This document shows, in pieces, positions 47,437 through 59,485 of a stretch of 64,000 nt of DNA. Source of the DNA: Paramarasmius palmivorus (Eukaryota; Basidiomycota; Agaricomycetes; Agaricales; Marasmiaceae); NCBI GenBank assembly GCA_037176845.1, contig JAYKXP010000001.1, forward strand, positions 1-64,000, written 5' to 3'. A model generated the notes under the pieces. It was not told the origin of the DNA and ran no database searches. It was given only the letters and a program-made list of their open reading frames with translations. Each line of letters begins with the position of its first letter. Within the stretch, counting starts at the first letter, position 1. The translations under genes and the position numbers were made by a program.

Positions 47437-49733
47437 TCAGACTTGATACCTAAAATCGGGATGCAGATATCCTAGCTCCTCGACCTCCTTTAAGCTCTTT
47501 CCCTCTAGACGATGGTGTCGTTCACCGCGGTCTCGCCGTGCATTTTCGGACCGGATATACAGTACTAAGAGTATCGCCAGGACGCAGGTGAAGCTACTCG
47601 TAGCAAGAGTGAGTGAGTTGCCTTTATGATAGTTTGGAGCATCATTTGGAAGGTATGTCCAAACGCTGAGTATGAGAGTTCTTGAGCGTGATTGTACGAT
47701 CACAACTAGCGCAAGGAACTTACGCAATGACAGCTCCGAAAGTCCCGATACCTGAAAAATACGGTCAGAATAAAGAATCGCTGAATAGGTTCAGTAGACA
47801 ACATGCCTGGAATGAGAGCAGTGGCAACAGCTTTGACTGTATCCGGCGCAGCGTTTGCTGTGCCCCATACAAGTACCATTGGACCCGAGTTACTACCTCC
47901 TGCAATAGACAGGAAACAGGCCGCGTATCTGGGTTGATTCACAGAATGGAGCAGCCTAAACTTCAGCACGGTTCGAGCTCACCTTGCCTTGGGGTTCGTA
48001 CTCCCAACTGCAATCGCGTATCCAGCGACCATGAGCAAGCTGGAGAAGAACACAAAGGGCGCGCGCCGTTTCAATCGTAAGCTGCAATAAGAGCCGACGA
48101 CGGCCCAAACGCCGCCAATAAGGTATGGCGGCACTGTACGGAGTTGAGATTCAACTACGGCTACAAGAACCAGGATGAGTGGATCGCAAGAGGCGGATTG
48201 CCATCAAACCCACTGTAGTGGCCAACTGAAGACGAATTGGGTAAGCATGGTGACAAGGTAGTCTAAGGAGCTAACACATACGTGTCGCTACTACTGTAGG
48301 CATGAATAGACTCAGGCCTTGGAATGATATATTGATGACTAGAAGCTATGAATAGAAAAACAGACGAACGAGATGCAAGATCGAAACTTACGCATGTACA
48401 TGATGGAACAGATTGTAGTCTATCTCACGCGTCTCAGTTAAGGTCGTCCGCAAGTAAAAAGGAAGTATACGCACCGTGAAGCTAAATGATCTCAGTACAA
48501 GTTTCATTGTTGTTTTCTCTTTTACACCCTTGGTTTCGACTGTTTGGTCGGCATCAATGCGGGCCAGAGCGAGAGCCCTTTCCTCTTCGTTGAACATACG
48601 CGTTTCTCGAGGGTCCTTCGGCAGGATGAAGACTAAAATGAGCCCAATGCCGCAAGTAACGATGCCTAGCACACTATTTGAACCATGCCAACCACAATGG
48701 TAGATGACGGGACCAACCCTCTGCTTAACGTTAGTTGGTATATACCGAGAGAAATACAAGCCGGACGGACCGATAAGAAATATCTTCCTCCACGACGTGA
48801 CAGTACCTATATCTCCAACGCTGAGCAGCCCTGACGCCAGTAGGCCGCCGACTATAATACATTAGCATTGGGATATGTACATGACACTGGAACTCACAAG
48901 CGCCTGCTAATGACGTCGACACACCCATGAATCCGACACGGAAGACGAGTTCTGTCCGACGATAATACTGTCTTGGTCATGAGTCGATTTTATACGCGTA
49001 GTATCAGCTAGACTCACTCCAGAGAGTAGGTATACAAAGCCTGACTAATGAAAATGAAGAACACGACCTGGGTAGAATCGGGTTTGAACATAGGCTTACC
49101 AACGTTCCTCCCTCTGCCGCACCTAGAAAAACCCTCGTCGCAATAAGACCGCCGTAAGAAGTCACGAAAGCGGTCCCGATTGCAACTACCCCGAAGACTA
49201 TGACCATTGCCGCGAGCCATACAGGCCCAAAATGCTTCAGTGCCAAGTTTGAGGGTACTTCAGCCGCAATGTACTACGAAACCTATCAATACAACACGGG
49301 ATATGAACCATGTATGCGAAGCTTACAGAAACGTAAAACACCGTGAGTGCGATGTTATAGTCAAAGCCTGCCATGTTGAGATCTTTTTCAATCCCAGCGA
49401 TCTTTGCATTGCCTTCACGGAGGTTCAGAATCAGAAGGGTGTATTAATAGTAATCGAAGCTTGAAAACACACCAATTGCGGTCCTGTCAAGTCCAGGTCA
49501 GCACCGAGGATCAACTACGAGAGTACTCAAAACACCTGTCGATGAAATTTGTACAGTCTGCGAGAGTAGGTCAGTAAGTTTGTCCATCTAGAGTAAAATC
49601 ACGCACAGATAAGGGTGAATAATGGAATGAATCGCCAATCTAGCTTTTTTAAGAGTTGTTTCTCTGCAATTGGGTCAATCGCGGTCTGAAGGTCTCTTTC
49701 GTTGAGGTCCAGGCTTGCTTTCGTGTCTGACAT
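47437..49733 (-). CDS. MFS transporter, Dal5-like anion:cation symporter family
   Basis: The start at 49733 (MSDTKASLDLNERDLQTAIDPIAEKQLLKKLDW) is typical of the allantoate permease/ACS group of fungal MFS carriers. Further blocks are AGFDYNIALTVFYVSYIAAEVPSNLALKHFGPVWLAAMVIVFGVVAIGTAFVTSYGGLIATRVFLGAAEGG, TELVFRVGFMGVSTSLAGAFGG, GLILVFILPKDPRETRMFNEEERALALARIDAD between helices 6 and 7, VINISFQGLSLFMPTVV, and the end TLATSSFTCVLAILLVLYIRSENARRDRGE followed by the family tail LEELGYLHPDFRYQV-like residues, stop at 47437. Many introns (about 15) leave roughly 490 residues and 12 expected helices. The likely substrate is an organic anion or vitamin (allantoate, nicotinate or pantothenate types) and cannot be fixed from sequence. 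Confidence 0.85.
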
Positions 49734-50334
49734 GGTTGGAAAGCCGAAGTGGGCTTTGGGTGTTCGAACAAATCATGAATGGTGTTTTTTTATTATATTC
49801 CTTCGAAACTTAGTGCACATGACTAGGTATTGAGTTCGTTGCATGAGAATAGGACCTGAGGGAATTGCGGGACCATATCAAGCAAATCAGTCCTACATCT
49901 ACCAAAAAAAGGTTAAAAAGACGCACTCAGATAAGCCTTCCTTATTCTATAAGAACCTTCTCGTGTGGAGGTATAATGTGAGGAAAAGTCATACTGACAT
50001 TGTCGCTGAGATCTAAGGAATGTTCGAGTCAAAAATTTGATTCGGCAATTTCCGTCTCACGGTCTAGGGGTCTTCCTGAGTCTTCCTCGGGAATGAGCTG
50101 ACCATTAGATAGGTGTCTACTTAGGATACATTCAAGATAAGAATACAGAAGCATTGCAGGAGGGTATATGTGAAGTTGATAGAACAAAAAGGGATACAGT
50201 GCGTGAATACAAAGCATGACAGCAGCATAAGAATAGTAAAACAGCTATACAGTAGGGGGTTCATTTCGAGCAGACGAAAGCATAAGCATGGGAACATGTT
50301 CCGAAAAATGACAGTGTAGTTTGTGAAGCCGCGT
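49734..50334. other. Intergenic
   Basis: Upstream flank of the MFS gene and 3' flank of the disordered-protein gene, both on the minus strand. Short frames at 50029-50372 (-) look like chance. Nothing else is seen. Confidence 0.45.
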
Positions 50335-51690
50335 TCAATCCATTCCAAACAGGGCCTTTGCTCTCTTCGCAAGACTCTTCTTCTGTGTCTTCTTCTCTAT
50401 CACCTCGAACTCCATAACATCAGCAGGTGCACTGCCAACCTTGGCAACACCTCGCCTAGCCACTGGCCTCGAGCGTGCATGAGAGTGCATCCCAGCGGCC
50501 AAAGCAGCAGCTTCAGCAGACGTGGGTTCAAATGAATCATCGAACCCTTGCGAAGAAAGTGTGGGCACAGTGTTATCCGAATGAAGCTTGAGCGGAGCCG
50601 GTCGCCGGCGTCTCCTTCTCTCGCTCCTGTCCGAGGTCGGCGTCGGTCTGACAGATGGCAAACCAACCCCAACATACCCTGAAGGCGAAGCAGGACGCAC
50701 AATAGATGCAGCACCTTCCAGTTCTCGTTCCGTAGGTGTCATACTGGCAACTGAACCTCGGCGAACTGGATCTTCATCGACACCCATGGTAGGTGACTCT
50801 GGTTTCGCACCGTTGAATTCCACCCACGGAGATGACGGAGCCGTGGTTGTGGCTGGTAAGAGCGCCTCGTATTCCACACGCTCATCTTCATCGAGCCACA
50901 TCACCCCGTTCTCGTCCTTGTAGACACCATCTACCGCGTTACCGGCATTGACTTTAGCACGCTGTTCCATCAGCTTCTGTGCATTTGACTCGAGTGAGCC
51001 TCCATCAGCAAACTGCATGAGGAGCAGCTCATTCTGAAGGGCTGGTGGAAGAGGAGGATGTGTTTTCGTCTTGGCTTTGGAGGTAGAGGCAGAAAAAGAC
51101 TTGGACTTGGCATGTCCAGGTCGCTTTGCGGATGGCTTCGTGGGTGAGATGGATCCCGAACGCGATCGTGATCGTGAACGAGGTCGGGGACGAGTGGAAG
51201 TGGATGCTTCGCCAGAGTCGACGATGGATTTGGAACACGTCCGTGAACGGAGGGGTTTGAGCATCCCCATGCTCTTGAACCTCTTCAGACCCTTGTCGCC
51301 CTTCACAGCAGGAGTTTCAGGCACTCGTCCTGGAGCACAGAACCGTGCCGGTGTCTCTGGAGTGCGAGGAAGATGTACGAAGACGGAGGTGTATCCCCAA
51401 TTCGTCAAATCCACCTCGGACGGAAAATCCTTCGCTGTTGAAGGCGTCCTGCGTGCGGTCGACGGTGTAGAGATAAGGTGACCCAATGTGTTCGAGCCAG
51501 AACGTGCTCGACTGTGTACTGGCGATACAGGTCCCGGTGAACCTGGCTGGACTCCCAGAGCCCAGTTCGTGATCGTCGTGAATGTAGAAGAGCGCCTGCG
51601 CCTAGCAATCGGTCTTGGGTCGTGAACGTCGTTCGAGGGAGTGAGAGGAAGAGGAAGAATAACGTGAACTGGTGCAACCGGGTGAGGCAT
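50335..51690 (-). CDS. Intronless disordered S/P/R-rich protein, function unknown
   Basis: One uninterrupted frame of 451 codons starts MPHPVAPVHVILPLPL. It is largely disordered, with basic RS repeats (TRPRPRSRSRSRSGSISPTK), several TPE/TPA dipeptides and RRRRRRP. Three short conserved-looking blocks stand out: STFTTITNWALGVQPGSPGP, DLTNWGYTSVFVHLPRTPET and QNELLLMQFADGGSLESNAQKLMEQ followed by VDGVYKDENGVMWLDEDERVEYEALL. The C-terminus is basic (KKTQKKSLAKRAKALFGMD). I do not recognise a named family. Many SP/TP sites suggest regulation by proline-directed kinases. Lack of introns is unusual among its neighbours. Confidence 0.8.
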   Translation of the reverse strand: MPHPVAPVHVILPLPLTPSNDVHDPRPIARRRRSSTFTTITNWALGVQPGSPGPVSPVHSRARSGSNTLGHLISTPSTARRTPSTAKDFPSEVDLTNWGYTSVFVHLPRTPETPARFCAPGRVPETPAVKGDKGLKRFKSMGMLKPLRSRTCSKSIVDSGEASTSTRPRPRSRSRSRSGSISPTKPSAKRPGHAKSKSFSASTSKAKTKTHPPLPPALQNELLLMQFADGGSLESNAQKLMEQRAKVNAGNAVDGVYKDENGVMWLDEDERVEYEALLPATTTAPSSPWVEFNGAKPESPTMGVDEDPVRRGSVASMTPTERELEGAASIVRPASPSGYVGVGLPSVRPTPTSDRSERRRRRRPAPLKLHSDNTVPTLSSQGFDDSFEPTSAEAAALAAGMHSHARSRPVARRGVAKVGSAPADVMEFEVIEKKTQKKSLAKRAKALFGMD

Positions 51691-52615
51691 GATTATTAGG
51701 GAAGGAGGTAAAATATACTGATAGACGGCTAGCTTTCGTCACAAATGCTGCTGAGACTGGCTCGAACTGGCCCATCCCTGCAGAATTCCTGTGGATTTTA
51801 TGTTTTCGGCGAACAAAAGAGGACCTTGTGGTGGTGCACAATAAGGCAGGTGTACAAATATTTGTACATGGGAAACATTGCATCGGCGGCGACTGGCGGT
51901 ATTGTTCTTTGACCTTGTATTCCATCCATGCCTTTTACTTGGTGTCGTTGTATTAATGATTGGCTTCTTCACAATAGACTCTGGCGTAACTGGGAAGAGT
52001 CTGCTTCTGATCCTTCACTCACTTCTAGCTACGTGCTGCTCGCCGTCTCGATCGATCTGCTCTCGCCTAGCTGCTTGTCCAAATGCTGTTCGCCTCTTGC
52101 AATTGTCTATCGGTTTTTTCGATGCACCCAACATGGTGACGATGTGAACTTGTTCTTGTTCTCGGCATATCACCATCGTTCCCGGAACAACTAGCGCGTA
52201 CAATGTATCCCCGACATATCTATAATGGGAATGCCTGGTATGGAATCATTGCTAGATCTGAGCGCATGAAATGACATTGCGGACACTCTTTGTGCCTGTA
52301 CAATTGTGTTGCAACTTGGCTTCTGTCTGTTCCCAAGATTGTCGACCCAATTCTGTCTGGTGATAGACAACACTCTCAGGCTGTAGTCCGAGTTACCCCG
52401 GTCGTCCGGAGGTACCACAGCGTTCGATAGTGTACAAATACAGTGGAGTTAGACTTACATGCCGTTCAGATGTCAGTGTTGTAAACCAATGGTTCGGCCG
52501 GCGTCGAACCATACTTGATGGTCGAGCGCTTGAGTAGCGAGATCATTACAGTTCGGTCGGTCTCATGGTATTGTACAGGCTCGAGACAGTGCTGTTTGAC
52601 GTGTTGCGAAACACT
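51691..52615. other. Intergenic, about 0.9 kb
   Basis: 5' flank of the disordered-protein gene and 3' flank of CNH copy D. Short overlapping frames on both strands carry no recognisable domains. Nothing else is seen. Confidence 0.45.
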
Positions 52616-54058
52616 TCAAGAACTACACACTGGGCGCAGATCATGGACCTCATACCTAATCTGACCTCCATCTGGCACACCGGCTACCGTCAAGACACTT
52701 GATTGTCGTACCCAGGTGTTGATTCCACGCTGTAGACACCACATGTTATCCCTTTCAATCTGCTGTACCATGTCTCCACTTTGTAGATCCCTGACCTCAA
52801 TACAATGTCCGCTGAACAAGAGGATATAGGACGACACATGCGTAGCGCGTTCTGCAGTGACTTCCCACTCGATTTTCCGTTCCGGAAGTGGATGGCCATG
52901 TCTATCAACGTAGAGGCCGAACCCTATCCAGGATTGTAGTAAACCGAAGTATGAATATACCCATCAAAGCACTTACTATCAAAGCATAGAATGTATTGGT
53001 CGTCAATGCCGGTCGCAAAGATAGCCAACGGCCTTTCCGCTAGTTGAGCCCTTGACGAATGACTACTAAAGAATCGCCTGAGGAAGCCTTCGTTGGGATT
53101 GTCTGTACCTCTCGTGTCTGGAGGAATTGTTTGAGATTTGAGCCTGTCAATTAGTTATTGAGAGTGGGATCCAAATGTTGTACGAAAGAACGAACGTGTC
53201 AAGCTGTAGCAGCTCGAAGCCGTTGTGGTTTAGTATGGCCACTCCTGTCTTCATGAAAGCAATGTCGTAAGTAGGCGAAGCAATGAAGAAACTCTGATTT
53301 ATAGATGAGTGAAAGAAGATGGTTCAAGCGGAATAAAATGCTTGCTTTATTTTGCTTGAACGTGATAGTAACCCTCGTAGAGCCACATTTGTCGCAGTTT
53401 TTCTCTTGCCGAGGCTCCAAGACCCGGAAGATGCTGTCTGTCTACCTTGACTCGACTTAGATTTCAGATGTCCAGAATCAAGGGTTTTGACTTGCCCATT
53501 TCTCTTGTACAGTAATGACCAATATACGGTCATTTGATTTGCCAGCTCGGAATAGATGGACGTCTTTGTTGCCGCTAATCTTGTGAGCGCGGTTTGAAAC
53601 GTTGTCTGAGTCCTTTGATGACACTGGTCGTAATTCATCCATCCGAAAAGCATACAGAGCCTGTAGGTAGCGTCAAGTTGAATGTCAAACCTCAAGAAAT
53701 GATATTACATGCTTTGTGAGCCAATACCAGTAGCAATCCGAGTTCGAGCAAGACCTCGCAATGTGTGACATTGTCCAAGTGAAGAACCTGACACATTGCT
53801 ACCTGCAGCTTCAGTAAAGCGGTCCTAGCACTTTGAACGAACTGCCAATGGTAACTCACATTTAGCGTCGTCGCGGAAGCCCCACCACACGCCCTGTTCG
53901 CAGCCAATAATCAGCATCGGACGTCTATTCGGGCCTTCTGTGTAATGTTGGGTTGGTAGATACTCATACAACGCGGCTGACGTACGGATAGGGAGAAAAG
54001 ATGGCTTGAGCCTAGAGCTATGCTCTGAAAACGGGGTGCAGAATATGTTGGAGTTCAA
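52616..54058 (-). CDS. Stand-alone CNH-domain protein (copy D), probable GC-AG introns
   Basis: Reading down the minus strand, exons align one by one with the CNH domains of copies A-C: MLIIGCEQGVWWGFRDDAK; SMCQVLHLDNVTHCEVLLELGLLLVLAHK; ALYAFRMDEL with KISGNKDVHLFRAGKSNDRILVITVQEKW; TDSIFRVLEP; FFIASPTYDIAFMKTGVAILNHNGFELLQLD; QLAERPLAIFATGIDDQYILCFD; FGLYVDRHGHPLPERKIEWEVTAERATHVSSYILLFSGHCIEVRDLQSGDMVQQI, stop at 52616. No DH or PH domain was found upstream. Two joins need GC donors (GCATGT after LAHK, GCAAGT after QEKW). An exon at about 54137-54232 (minus) might precede it through a GT..AG intron, so the start is uncertain; I give the first in-frame ATG at 54058. CNH domains bind regulatory partners of Rho and kinase signalling. 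It may be a truncated duplicate or a free-standing regulator. Confidence 0.65.
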
Positions 54059-55221
54059 CAGAACGATCCTAAAAACCTTGCAGGACGGTCAGAAATAGAG
54101 AAGGACTAGCGGACTAAGAGCAGGGAAAGACACACCTCTTTCTTCCCCCGCATCTTGGTACAGACTCTTGCTCTGATATTGACGACCTTTATACATATGA
54201 CTGCGGCACCAAGTCCAGCATTCGACTCGATTGTAAGAAGGATCATCAGATTCTTTGTTTAATTTATCTTGAAGGGCGATGCACGAGCGAACATAGATTG
54301 TTACTGGGCACCATCGATCATTGTCATTGAACAACGTTCTAAGACGAGGCGACGTGATGAGGGTAACAAGAAGAAATTGATGGTCCGTGCACGACATATG
54401 CCAACTCTTTGCTTTCAACTACCACCATGTCAATTCTCAGATCTCAGCTCTAGCCTCAAATGCTTTGTTTCGCCTGATCGAACCCCCTGGATATCAGAAG
54501 ATGTAGATTGGCGGGTCAGCAGAGGATGCAGAGTGGGGCGGTACGGGACTCTGCCTCAGTCAATATGGTGCGCATTGCCCATTCGAGATGCAAACGTAGC
54601 CTTAATTCCTGCAGGTATTTCATTAACTTGATGTAGGACGAATATGAATAAAATCTATCAAAATACGTCTTGCACCTTTGGTCCAGTCATAGGCATCCCT
54701 CTTCCGAATACCTCGTTGTGAAAGAGAATCAAAAGAGAATAACGGCTCAGGACTTCGCCGTCTCAAGGTTGCCTTGTGGGAATGATCTTGGTGCCCTAAA
54801 GCTTGAAGTTCTTGCGGTTGCCCTGACTGAGCCGACTGTGTCTACAGCAGAGGAGGTCTTGTTTACAACGGGGTGCGTATACCCCCCCTCACTGTTGCTC
54901 AAAATCTTATGTACTTTTCTATAGCCATTTCAGTTATGCTCAGCGTCATAGCAATGTCGTTTCTTTTTTCGCAAACGGAGCCCATACTCCGGAAGCCTAC
55001 GAAGGTGTGGAGCCTAGCAGTGCGACTTCTAACAACTCCTGTTTACGCCGTCGCTCATACTCGATCCAAGTCGATGCCGCCGGCCAAAGTTCGCCATCCC
55101 GGGCGTTGTACAACGTTTCATTGCGCATTTCCCGAAGACTATAAAGGCCGCTAGTGCAATCAGGCATTTCATTAACTCGGATTCAAAAACTCGTTTTCCA
55201 ACCCTACATTTTTTTTTCATC
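54059..55221. other. About 1.1 kb with possible upstream exon of copy D
   Basis: On the minus strand near 54137-54232 an open stretch (MILLTIESNAGLGAAVICIK then VVNIRARVCTKMRGKKE) ends at a possible GT donor and could splice to the first CNH exon. Otherwise only short frames without recognisable domains. The promoter of the secreted-protein gene must lie at the high-coordinate end. Confidence 0.35.
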
Positions 55222-55776
55222 ATGAAGTTCCTCGCCACTGCTGTCTCTGTTGCCTTTTTCCTGTCCTCCGTCGTTGCACAAAAGGCTAATATCGCTATTC
55301 CCACTATGGGCTCCGACGTTTCTGCTGGATCTAACGTGGTGATTGAAGTCGACCGACCAGTGAGTAATAAGTATCTCGTTTCTCAACATGACTTCCTTTT
55401 CATGTCTTCATTCCTCAGAACTTCCAATCTAGCGCCGTCGAGGTGGCCATCGTCCTCGCTATCCAGAGTTGCTCTTCAAGCGAGACGGCCTGCCGTGACC
55501 CCGAAGATGGCTTTGGTCCTGCCACTATTCTATACAGCGGTCCCTACAACCCACAATATGCTTCACCACCCGGAAGACTCCCACCTCATCAGAACTTTAC
55601 AGTACAAATTCCGGAGAAAATAGCTAAGGGTACGGCGCAACTCAACCTCGCACATTTCAATTTGGTTGGGGTAAGCGATTCCCTACGTTTTACCCGCTCT
55701 TTGGACTGACTCTTCATGAAAGGCTTCCTTGGGACCGAATTTACAGTATGATTACGTGCAGATCAATATCGTTTGA
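55222..55776 (+). CDS. Small secreted protein
   Basis: Exons 55222-55359, 55419-55670 and 55723-55776 give 147 residues. The N-terminus MKFLATAVSVAFFLSSVVAQ is a clear signal peptide with a likely cleavage after AQ. The mature part begins KANIAIPTMGSDVSAGSNVV and contains VEVAIVLAIQSCSSSETACRD (two cysteines), YNPQYASPPGRLPPHQNFTV and GTAQLNLAHFNLVGASLGPN, with one N-glycosylation site (NFT). It looks like the beta-sandwich small secreted proteins common in basidiomycetes. No enzymatic motif and no known role. Confidence 0.85.
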
Positions 55777-56162
55777 GCTGGGAGCGAAGGAATCTAGCAG
55801 ACTTATCTATAGAAACATGGACTTTACTTAGCAATAAATACAATAATATCACAGAACGATAGAATTCTGCGTTGACCGACTTTCGGGCAAGACTCGCAGT
55901 TCGGCGCCTCTCCGGCGTCTACAGTACGCGAAGACTCGGCAAAGTGACCATATAGAGCAACACCGCTCGGACAGTCCGTCCGACCAGCGAAACTTCTTTC
56001 GAAGCTCACCAGCAAAAGAAAAACTCCAAGCTGGCCAGTATATTCAGCTGGTCAATATCTCGACCTCTATGCCGTAGTTTCTTCAATCCTCTCTCAGTCT
56101 TTGCCACGTCTCGTTCTCGGTTTTCAAGCACCCTAACACCCCAACCGGGCGAACGTCGAGCC

Positions 56163-59100
56163 ATGCAGTGGTCAGGCACTGTCTTGTCGACAGTATCTTC
56201 CGACACGGAGCCATCCATACTGTTCACCTTCGACTCTGCGAAATATATCTTCAATGCAGGAGAAAATACGAATCGAGCGTTCAAGCAGAGTAGGAAAACA
56301 TGGAGGCGAACAAAAGGGTTATTTTTCACTGGGGTGTCGCCTCAACGAGCTGGAGGGTTGCCAGGTGAGTTTTGTTGCGAATTCTCTGGCAGAATACGCG
56401 TCGAACTGCAATCATAACTCGCAGGACTCATAATGAGCTTCGCTGAGGCGGCTCCCCCGAGAATGGATGTCGTTGGACCACCCGGTCTGAAGCATTATTT
56501 GGCATCCATGCGAGCATACGTGTATAGGTACGTCGCATGCATATTTTTTTGGACCTTTGGCTAACTGGTCGCAAGGGATTCTATTCCGGTAATCCCCTGT
56601 GAAACACCTTTTGAACTCCCATCTTCGTCGTCGACGCCTGACCCCGTCTTTAAGGATGAAAATATCTCCGTATACAGTATCCCAGTGTATCCGACCGATA
56701 CCACAGCGATCCCGGATGGTCTATCAGACCCTCAAGATGCTACTGGGTCGTTGAAGCGCAAACATCCCGACTCTGCTTCGCAAGGACCGCCGGCAAAGAA
56801 GGCTCATACTGAAGCGAAATCATCACGGGGAGAAACACTGCAAAATATGATCAAGAGGCCAGATTTTAGTCCCAGTGCCCTAGAAGGCGAAATAGCTCAA
56901 TCCTGGCGTGGAGCAATGGTGGATATTATGTTTCCAAAGCGCCCTCAGGCTGAAAAAAGCCGGTCATCGAAGAGGAAGGGTAAACAGTCTGGGATCAAGG
57001 AGACTCTGGAACCAGGGAACAACGTACGAATTTATCTTGTGAAAGAGTGGTCACCTGTCTGAAATAGCTGTTAATTATCAGTCAGACGAATATCGGCGTT
57101 CGAATATACCCCCCGGATTTCATTCTCAATTGCCCTCATTCTCTTTACCGAGTACGGAGGAAATTCCCAATCCACTTTTATCTTCGCAATGCAATACTGC
57201 ATACATCATTGCGGGGCCTCGTATACGCGGAAAATTCGACGTGGCCAAATCCCTCGAGCTTGGGGTCCCCAAGGGTCGCGAACGGTCCAAGCTCGCTCAG
57301 GGTGAAAGCATAACCTTCACTGTCGAAATTGATGATGGTGTCGATGAGGACGGTAACCCAAAGAAAAAGCAGATTGAGAGGACAGTCAAGCCAGAGGATA
57401 TCTTAGGTCCAAGCGAAGCTCCTAGTGTGAGTTTCGTTTTCCAGCACCTTTCGCAGCACTAATGTCAGTAAAACAGGTGGTGATAATCTTAGATATACCA
57501 ACGCCGGCGCACATCGCGTCTGCGATACGACCTTTCACCGAATCGTCTTTCTACAAAAAGTTCAGAACCAATGATGAGGAACACCTAAAAGAGTACACTG
57601 TCCGTACTGTCTACCACATCCTTGGCGATGGTGTTCTTGAAGATCCCAGATACAAGGAATTCATGAGAGGCTTTTGGGACGATGCAAACGTAAGTCCACA
57701 ACGTCGAGCCTATCATTCAAGATATCTTACTCTATCTTCAGCATGTCGTTTCCTCTCGAGAACATAGTCCAGATCCTGTCACGTTTACTAGTGCCGCGTA
57801 TAATCAGCTCCGTCTTTCCCAACTCGATTCTGAGATCTTTCGCGTCCCCTACTACAACTTGACTCCCAAGAAAGACCTTTCATGTACGTGCACATACCTC
57901 TATTTAAATGACGTCTGACCTCAAGCGACCATTCAGCTGTTACGGATCTTCCTCGAAATGTTCATCTCATGGTCGCAAATTTGAACACTTCCCTGCGTCC
58001 CGCAGGGTCTCCCATCCATGATCCCGAGGCAGCAAGCCTCGACCGATTTCATCCTGTGGTCGCATCTCCGACCGGTGTGGAGTACTCGGCCGAGACGCAA
58101 AAGGCATTCGAAGATGCGAAGAAGCGCGTCACTCAGGTTCAGAACGAAAAGGGCGACCAAAACACCGAGTCAGGTGCCAACGTCCGTGTCATAACGTTGG
58201 GTACAGGGAGCGCAATCCCGAGCAAATACAGGAATGGTATGGGGATATCCTCCTCTGAAACGATTGCCACTAACTTTTCGTCAGTTTCAAGTACACTGAT
58301 CATGATCCCCGGCTACGGAAATGTACTTTTGGATTGTGGAGAGGGTACTTGGGGGCAACTTGCTCGTCATTTCGGTACAGACGAGAATAGCGAAACAAAT
58401 ATCTGGCGCGTTCTAAGGGATCTTCGATGTATATACATCAGTCATATACATGCTGATCATCACATGGGGCTCGCACAGGTATTAATGAAGCGAAAAGAGG
58501 TGCTTTTTCGTCATCTCGGGTCCACGCGTATGCTTACCTTTGGATCTTATTAGCTCATCCCTCAGCCAACCGAACCGCTATATCTAGTAGCCATCCGTAC
58601 CGTGCATTTGTACCTGAGGGAACTGTCAGACCTCATAGACATTGGAGTCAATAGCGATCCTTCTAATGGAGTCGTCACAATCCTGAGCGATGCTATTCAT
58701 TGGAAGCAGCGAGATGCCTATCCAACATCCGGCATGTGGTCTGTGGGTGGCGAAGAACCATGGCTGGACATCAACCTGTAGGTTCTTGACTACAGAACCA
58801 ACCGTTTCCACTAAATTTGCTCCCCTAGTTCGAAGGAGAACGCTCGACAGCTATGTCACAAGTTAGGTCTCAAGAGCTTCGCCACAGTCGATGTGCGTCA
58901 CAGAACACGATGCTATGGTTGCGTACTCAAACACAACGATGGTTGGAGCATTTCGTAGGTGTACTCACCTGCTGACAATACCTGTCTTGACGTGCCTATG
59001 ATAGTTTCTCGGGTGATACCATGCCGGCAGACTCGCTCGTCTACGCATCCCAAGGCGCTACGCTCCTCATTCATGAAGCGACTATGGCGGATAACCAAGA

Positions 59101-59485
59101 GGAACTAGCCCTCAAAAAAGCACATAGTACCCTAGGGCAAGCACTGGAAATCGGTAAAAGGTACGTTGATCCAACATCATGTTGAACTGTATCCAATGGC
59201 AATTCTAGGATGAACGCACGGAACCTACTTCTCACCCACTTCTCTGCTCGTTACCCCAAAACTCCACAGTACAAGTCCGATCAAGGAAAAGACGATTCGT
59301 GGTTGAGGTCCTTCAACGGCGTTGTTGCTTTCGCTTTCGACCATGCGAACATGTCAATTGGAACAATGTGGAAGATGAACTATTATTTACCAGCTCTAGA
59401 ATCGAGTTATAAGCAGACAGTCGACGAAGATGGAGAGGATGAGGATGTAGAAGGAGAAGAGACGACGGAAGTTAGTCTCATGTAG
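56163..59485 (+). CDS. TRZ1: tRNase Z, long form (Trz1/ELAC2-type)
   Basis: This endonuclease removes 3' trailers from pre-tRNA in nucleus and mitochondria. The start at 56163 (MQWSGTVLSTVSSDTEPSIL) leads into the degenerate N-terminal beta-lactamase half (FTFDSAKYIFNAGENTNRAF, GLFFTGVSPQRAGGLPGLIMSFAEA). A long linker with a basic stretch (KRKHPDSASQGPPAKKAH) follows, then SVVIILDIPTPAHI. The catalytic half has VITLGTGSAIPSKYRNVSSTLI (PxKxRN-type motif), GNVLLDCGEGTWGQL, YISHIHADHHMGLAQ (HxHxDH zinc motif), YGCVLKHNDGWSIFSGDTMPAD, LLIHEATM, ALEIGKRMNARNLLLTHFSARYPK and VAFAFDHANMSIG. All metal ligands are present. Length after about nine introns is roughly 930-950 residues, normal for the long form. 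The C-terminus is acidic. Confidence 0.92.

Noticed and set aside
50588..51481. Plus-strand frames of 111 and 136 codons
   Set aside because: Antisense to the intronless gene at 50335-51690; RS/SP-rich codons leave the opposite strand open.
54137..54232. Segment VICIKVVNIRAR resembling a kinase beta-3 strand upstream of copy D
   Set aside because: Too short and isolated, with no glycine loop or catalytic loop nearby; I keep it only as a possible leader exon, not as a kinase remnant.
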